DNA of 8,957 nt from Nocardioides sp. (GTDB lineage: Bacteria > Actinomycetota > Actinomycetes > Propionibacteriales > Nocardioidaceae). The notes below the pieces were generated by a model. The model made no database searches, was not told the DNA's origin, and was given only the letters and a program-made list of their open reading frames with translations. Positions within the stretch are counted from its first letter, which is position 1. Each line of letters starts with the position of its first letter. The position numbers and the translations under genes were made by a program. This document shows, piece after piece, positions 5,701 to 8,957 of the stretch. The stretch lies in NCBI GenBank assembly GCA_021731205.1, contig JAKFXV010000117.1, positions 1-8,957 on the forward strand, in the 5' to 3' direction.

Positions 5701-7633
5701 ACTGCACCTCCTCCAAGAGCGCCTCGGCGCCGGCGCGTTCGCGCAGGGACAACAGGGCCATCTTCGCGCCCTCGCCGGCGACGTTGCCCGCCGAAACGAT
5801 GCGGAGCACCGGCAACGACGGCACCAGGCCGATCCGCACGGCGGACGCCGGCGAGAGATAGGAGCCGAACGAGCCGGCCAGCAGCACCTGTTGTACGTCG
5901 TCCGCGGTGAGGCCGAGCTCGGCCAGCAGCAGCGTCCAGCCGGTGGAGATCGCGGCTTTGGCGAACTGCAGCTCGCGAACGTCACGCTGGGAGAGGTAGA
6001 CGCATTCCTCGACGGGAGCCTCGGGCGTCGGTCGGTGCAGCACGAAGACCCGCTCCTGGCCGATCCGGGTCAGCCGGTCCGCCAGTCCAGGAGCGATCTG
6101 GCGGGCCGTGTCGTCCGGGACGAACCGGCCCGAGGCATCGAGGAGACCGACGCGAACCAACTCGGCGACGGCATCGACCAGGCCGGAGCCGCACAGGCCG
6201 CGCGGTGGAACGTCACCGATCACTCCGAGTTCGACCGGTCCGGTGGTTGAGGAGGGAGCGTCAGCGACCGTCTCGAAACCCCCGTCGAGCCGAACGACCT
6301 CGATGGCGCCGTCGGCCGCGCGCATGCCGCAGCGGATCGCGCCGCCCTCGAAGGCAGGCCCGGCGGGGGCAGCCGTTGCCACCAGGGTGTCGCCACTGCT
6401 CAACACGATCTCGCAGTTGGTGCCGACGTCGATGAACAGCCGGCACCTCTTGTCGCGGTCCATCCCGGTGGCCAACATGCCCGCGACGATGTCGCCGCCG
6501 ACGTACGCCCCGAGGGAGGGGAACAGCATCGCCCGGGCCCGAGGGTGCATCGCGACCGGGTCGGCAACCAAGCCCAGATCGGCGGCCAGCTGCGGCCCGA
6601 AGTCGGCTGCGCTCATCACGAACGGTGCCACTCCCAACGGCTCGGGATCGATGCCGAGCAGCAGGGCCGTCATGGTGGCGTTGCCCGCGATCGCTACCTC
6701 GTAGACCGTGCGTGGGTCGATCGCGGCCTCGGCGCAGACCTCGGTGGCGAGCTCGCGCAGCGACGCAGCAGCCGCCTCCTGCAGCCTGGGGAGCGCGGCG
6801 GGATCGAGCATCGTGGCGCTGATCCGGCTGATCACGTCGCCACCGAAGGGCTGTTGCTTGCTGAGCATGGAGGAGACCGCCAGCGGCGTTCCGGTCTCGA
6901 GGTCGAGCAGGGTCGCCACCACCGTGGTGGTGCCGAGGTCGAACGCGATCGCGTGTCGCGCGGTTCGAGTGTCGCCGGGCTCGATGTCGATGACCGTCTC
7001 GTCGACGATCACGACGGTGACCTTGAAATCGGAGGCGCGGAGCACGCCGGGCAGGCGCCGCAGCACGCTCAGGTCGGCGTGCAGTTCGAGGTCGTCGATC
7101 GCGTCGAAGAGCCTGCGCTGGTCGGTGCGTTGGTCGCTGAGGCTCGGCTCGGCCAGCTCGACGTACCGCTTCTGGACCGCTGGGCGCAAGATCACCTGGC
7201 GCCCGACGCCCACGGTGGCCGCCTTGGGCCGGGTCAGCAAGGGCGGCACCAGCACCTCGAGATCGGTGGTGGCCTTGACCAGGCAGGCCAGCCGCCAACC
7301 CTGGGTGAGCTCGGAGTCGGAGAAGGTGCGGCGATCGTGCGCCGTGATCGGCCCGTCCCCCGGGGTCACCCGCACCTTGCACTTGCGGCAGGTGCCATGT
7401 CCCCCGCAGGTCGAGTCGATCGCGATGCCGTTCCAGGAGCCGGCATCGAACACGGTGACCCCCGGTGGCACCCGCACCGCGCGTGGGGTCGCGTTGCCGG
7501 CGGGGTCTTGGACCGAGAAGGCCAGGTCGACTCGACCGCTGCCGTCGTGGGGGGTGACCGGAATCGGGGTAGGGGCCAGCAGCCCCTCGCGATGGAGGTC
7601 GGCCAGCAGGTCGGGCGGGTGACCCTCAGCCAA
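5639..7633 (-). CDS. Reductive activator of corrinoid proteins (2Fe-2S ferredoxin plus ASKHA/DUF4445)
   Basis: The 664-residue protein belongs to the RACo/RamA-like group, which reduces inactive Co(II) corrinoid to Co(I) with ATP. An N-terminal leader of about 50 residues precedes a ferredoxin domain whose ligands are Cys76, Cys82, Cys85 and Cys117 (CGGHGTCRKC, then RLAC), suiting one 2Fe-2S cluster. A linker leads to an ASKHA ATPase fold: AFDLGTTT at about 230-237 (phosphate 1), FIDVGTNCEI near 397-406 and LLAGSFGSYL towards the C-terminus. The TTG at 7633 was chosen because GGAGG lies nine bases upstream and it overlaps the preceding gene's stop by only 8 bases; an ATG at 7690 would add 19 residues but overlap by 65 bases. 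The 3' end overlaps the next gene's likely start. The context strongly supports a role in keeping the operon's corrinoid protein active. Confidence 0.9.
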   Translation of the reverse strand: MAEGHPPDLLADLHREGLLAPTPIPVTPHDGSGRVDLAFSVQDPAGNATPRAVRVPPGVTVFDAGSWNGIAIDSTCGGHGTCRKCKVRVTPGDGPITAHDRRTFSDSELTQGWRLACLVKATTDLEVLVPPLLTRPKAATVGVGRQVILRPAVQKRYVELAEPSLSDQRTDQRRLFDAIDDLELHADLSVLRRLPGVLRASDFKVTVVIVDETVIDIEPGDTRTARHAIAFDLGTTTVVATLLDLETGTPLAVSSMLSKQQPFGGDVISRISATMLDPAALPRLQEAAAASLRELATEVCAEAAIDPRTVYEVAIAGNATMTALLLGIDPEPLGVAPFVMSAADFGPQLAADLGLVADPVAMHPRARAMLFPSLGAYVGGDIVAGMLATGMDRDKRCRLFIDVGTNCEIVLSSGDTLVATAAPAGPAFEGGAIRCGMRAADGAIEVVRLDGGFETVADAPSSTTGPVELGVIGDVPPRGLCGSGLVDAVAELVRVGLLDASGRFVPDDTARQIAPGLADRLTRIGQERVFVLHRPTPEAPVEECVYLSQRDVRELQFAKAAISTGWTLLLAELGLTADDVQQVLLAGSFGSYLSPASAVRIGLVPSLPVLRIVSAGNVAGEGAKMALLSLRERAGAEALLEEVQYVELSDRADFNDRFVEQLAF

Positions 7634-8513
7634 CGCCGGCCGCCTCCGCGGCCGCCTTCGCAGCACGGGAGCGGGCGATCCAGGCGGCACCCCACTCGTC
7701 GTGGTTCATCAGCAGGTCGGCGGCCTTGACCGCCTCGACGATGTGAGGTGTGCGGGCGTCCATGATCGCGCTGGTCAACCCCGACATCATCGCCATCGGC
7801 AAGAACGCGGCGTTCAGGGCATGTCGCCCGGGCATCCCGAAGGACACGTTGGAGGCGCCGCACGTCATGTTGAGACCGTACTCATCGCGGATCCGGCGCA
7901 TGGTCTCCATCGTCGCGAGTCCGGTGGCGGTGTCCGCACCGATCGGCATGGCCAGTGGGTCGATCACGATGTCGGCCAACGCGATGCCGTACTCCTGGGT
8001 CGCGACGCGGACGATCTTGCCGACGAGCTCCATCCGCTTCTCCGGCTCCATCGGGATCTCGTCCTCGTCGTTGGGCAGGGCGATGACCGCGGCGTCGTAC
8101 TTCTTGACGAGGGGAAGGATCTGTTCCATCCGCTCGTCCTCAGCGGTGATCGAGTTGACCAGGGCGCGACCGCGGTAGGCCGACAGCCCGGCTTCTAGCG
8201 CCTCGACGACCGAAGAGTCGATGCAGATCGGCAGATCGGTCAGGTCCTGGATCATGGTGACGGCCTTGGCCAGCAGTTCAGCCTCGTCGGTCAGCGGGAC
8301 ACCCATGTTGACGTCGAGTACGTCGGCGCCGCCTTCGACCTGGGCGCGCACGTCGCGTTCGATGGCCGACAGGTCGCCCGCGCGCAACTGCTCCTGGAAG
8401 ATCCGGCGACCGGTCGGGTTGATCCGCTCACCGATCAGACAGAAGGGGCGACCGTGGCCGATCACGACCTCCCGCGTCGCGGACCGGATGACGGTTTCTT
8501 GCAACTGGACCAC
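7626..8513 (-). CDS. Methyltetrahydrofolate:corrinoid methyltransferase (pterin-binding TIM barrel)
   Basis: The 295-residue protein matches the pterin-binding (dihydropteroate synthase-like) family that moves methyl groups between methylcorrinoid protein and tetrahydrofolate. Family motifs are GERINPTG at 28-35, GADVLDVNMG at 62-71, ICIDSS at 96-101, NSIT at 120-123, IDPLAMPIG at 184-192 and CGASNVSFGMP at 218-228. Asp67, Asn69, Asn120, Asp185 and Asn222 fall at positions expected to contact the pterin in AcsE/MeTr relatives. In this setting it probably transfers methyl from corrinoid to tetrahydrofolate, the demethylation direction. The GTG at 8513 is preferred because AGGAG lies four bases upstream. 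A TTG at 8525 lacks a good site, and a TTG at 8504 is too distant from the AGGAG. It follows the corrinoid gene after 99 bases and overlaps the activator gene by 8. Confidence 0.9.
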   Translation of the reverse strand: MVQLQETVIRSATREVVIGHGRPFCLIGERINPTGRRIFQEQLRAGDLSAIERDVRAQVEGGADVLDVNMGVPLTDEAELLAKAVTMIQDLTDLPICIDSSVVEALEAGLSAYRGRALVNSITAEDERMEQILPLVKKYDAAVIALPNDEDEIPMEPEKRMELVGKIVRVATQEYGIALADIVIDPLAMPIGADTATGLATMETMRRIRDEYGLNMTCGASNVSFGMPGRHALNAAFLPMAMMSGLTSAIMDARTPHIVEAVKAADLLMNHDEWGAAWIARSRAAKAAAEAAGVG

Positions 8514-8544
8514 TGCACTCCTCAAGGTCGCTTCGCTCTTTCGC

Positions 8545-8592
8545 GGACGTCATACGAAGTGGTCGCTATCGCGACCAACACGTATGACGTCC
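8545..8592. promoter_or_regulatory. Large two-part palindromic hairpin between corrinoid and methyltransferase genes
   Basis: GGACGTCATACG at 8545-8556 pairs perfectly with CGTATGACGTCC at 8581-8592. Inside, TGGTCGC at 8560-8566 pairs perfectly with GCGACCA at 8571-8577 around a TATC loop. The two stems are separated by a symmetric 3x3 internal loop, giving 19 base pairs in all. In the operon transcript the structure sits between the corrinoid stop and the AGGAG of the methyltransferase. No T run follows it on the minus strand, so it is not an ordinary terminator for the operon. On the plus strand, CGGGG then seven T follow (8598-8604), so it could stop antisense transcription. Stabiliser, processing site, attenuator and protein operator are all possible. 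Confidence 0.7.
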
Positions 8593-8612
8593 CGGGGTTT
8601 TTTTGGGGGGGG

Positions 8613-8957
8613 TCAGGCCGGGATCAGGGAACGGCGCTGGTTGAGCAGGTCTTTCGCCCGGCGTACGCACGTGGAGGCGTCGGCGGCGTACCCGTCGGCA
8701 CCCACCGCGTCGGCGTACTCCTGGGTGACCGGGGCGCCGCCGACCATCACGATCACCGTGTCGCGCAGTCCGGCCTTCTCGAGGGCGTTGATATTGGCCT
8801 TGAACATCGGCATCGTCGTGGTGAGGAAGGCCGAGAAGCCCACGATGTCGGGGTGATGCTCCTCGATCGCGGCCACGAACTTCTCGGGCGGCACCTGCAC
8901 CCCGAGGTCGATGACTTCGAATCCGGCTCCCTCCAACATAATGTTGACGAGGTTCTT
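8613..8957 (-). CDS. Corrinoid (B12-binding) methyl-carrier protein, C-terminal part
   Basis: The frame is open to the right edge and gives the last 114 residues; the start lies outside the window. The visible part opens with KNLVNIMLEGAGFEVIDLG, which continues the usual DxHDIGKN motif carrying the cobalt-ligating His; that His lies just beyond the edge. A Rossmann-like B12 domain follows, with GFSAFLTTTMPMF (the Ser/Thr-rich loop near the corrinoid tail) and MVGGAPVTQEYADAVGADGY (the glycine-rich loop and helix near the C-terminus). Family knowledge: such small carriers (MtmC/MtbC/MttC type) accept a methyl from a substrate-specific methyltransferase and donate it to a second one. It is the most upstream operon gene seen; an MttB-type gene is likely nearby. 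Homopolymer runs of eight C and seven A directly follow its stop on the coding strand. Confidence 0.92.
   Translation of the reverse strand, partial: KNLVNIMLEGAGFEVIDLGVQVPPEKFVAAIEEHHPDIVGFSAFLTTTMPMFKANINALEKAGLRDTVIVMVGGAPVTQEYADAVGADGYAADASTCVRRAKDLLNQRRSLIPA

Noticed and set aside
5701..5985. N-terminal extension of the DUF1638 frame up to an ATG at 5985
   Set aside because: It lies wholly within the activator gene in another frame, reads as Cys/Arg/Ser-rich noise, and a better start with a ribosome site exists at 5700.
6261..7382. Minus-strand 373-codon frame inside the activator gene
   Set aside because: It is an out-of-frame reading of the activator coding sequence, with low-complexity Arg/Gly content.
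6545..7729. Long plus-strand open frame (394 codons) across the activator gene
   Set aside because: It is antisense to a clearly recognised protein, has no family motifs and shows the Gly/Arg/His-rich composition typical of shadow frames in GC-rich DNA.
8545..8604. Hairpin plus seven T as the end terminator of the corrinoid operon
   Set aside because: The T run follows the stem only on the plus strand; the operon is on the minus strand, where the run precedes the stem.

Overview
The window is high-GC DNA with strong G/C bias at third codon positions, GTG and TTG starts, a SARP-type regulator and a candidate leaderless promoter. Together these point to an actinobacterium; a Nocardioides- or Streptomyces-like host is plausible, but the genus cannot be fixed from sequence alone. 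No mobile element, tRNA, rRNA or CRISPR array was seen.

Left part (1-3218, minus strand): a two-gene unit. A small conserved protein of unknown function (2784-3218) is followed, with a 4-base ATGA overlap, by a large SARP/AfsR-like regulator (1-2787) that runs off the left edge. Its Walker A and B motifs look degenerate. Middle (3262-4134, plus strand): a methylenetetrahydrofolate reductase-like gene, divergent from the regulator unit across only 43 bases and probably leaderless. It converges on a membrane-anchored sortase-like gene (4159-4815, minus), and both stop codons lie inside one shared hairpin.

Right part (5029-8957, minus strand): an operon transcribed right to left. It encodes a corrinoid-binding protein (truncated by the right edge), a methyltetrahydrofolate:corrinoid methyltransferase, a reductive activator of corrinoid proteins (2Fe-2S plus ASKHA/DUF4445) and a DUF1638 protein. 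A large palindromic hairpin sits between the first two genes, and a small hairpin with a short T run follows the last.

Taken together, the right operon and the reductase gene look like a corrinoid-dependent demethylation route. An unseen substrate methyltransferase, most likely of the MttB/trimethylamine methyltransferase superfamily and likely just beyond the right edge, would load a methyl group on the corrinoid protein. The methyltransferase would pass it to tetrahydrofolate, the activator would rescue oxidised Co(II) corrinoid, and the reductase, run oxidatively, would feed methylene-tetrahydrofolate into one-carbon metabolism. The substrate cannot be told from this window. The most notable points are this typically anaerobe-associated chemistry in a probable actinobacterium, the uncharacterised DUF1638 partner, and the adjacent divergent regulator pair.
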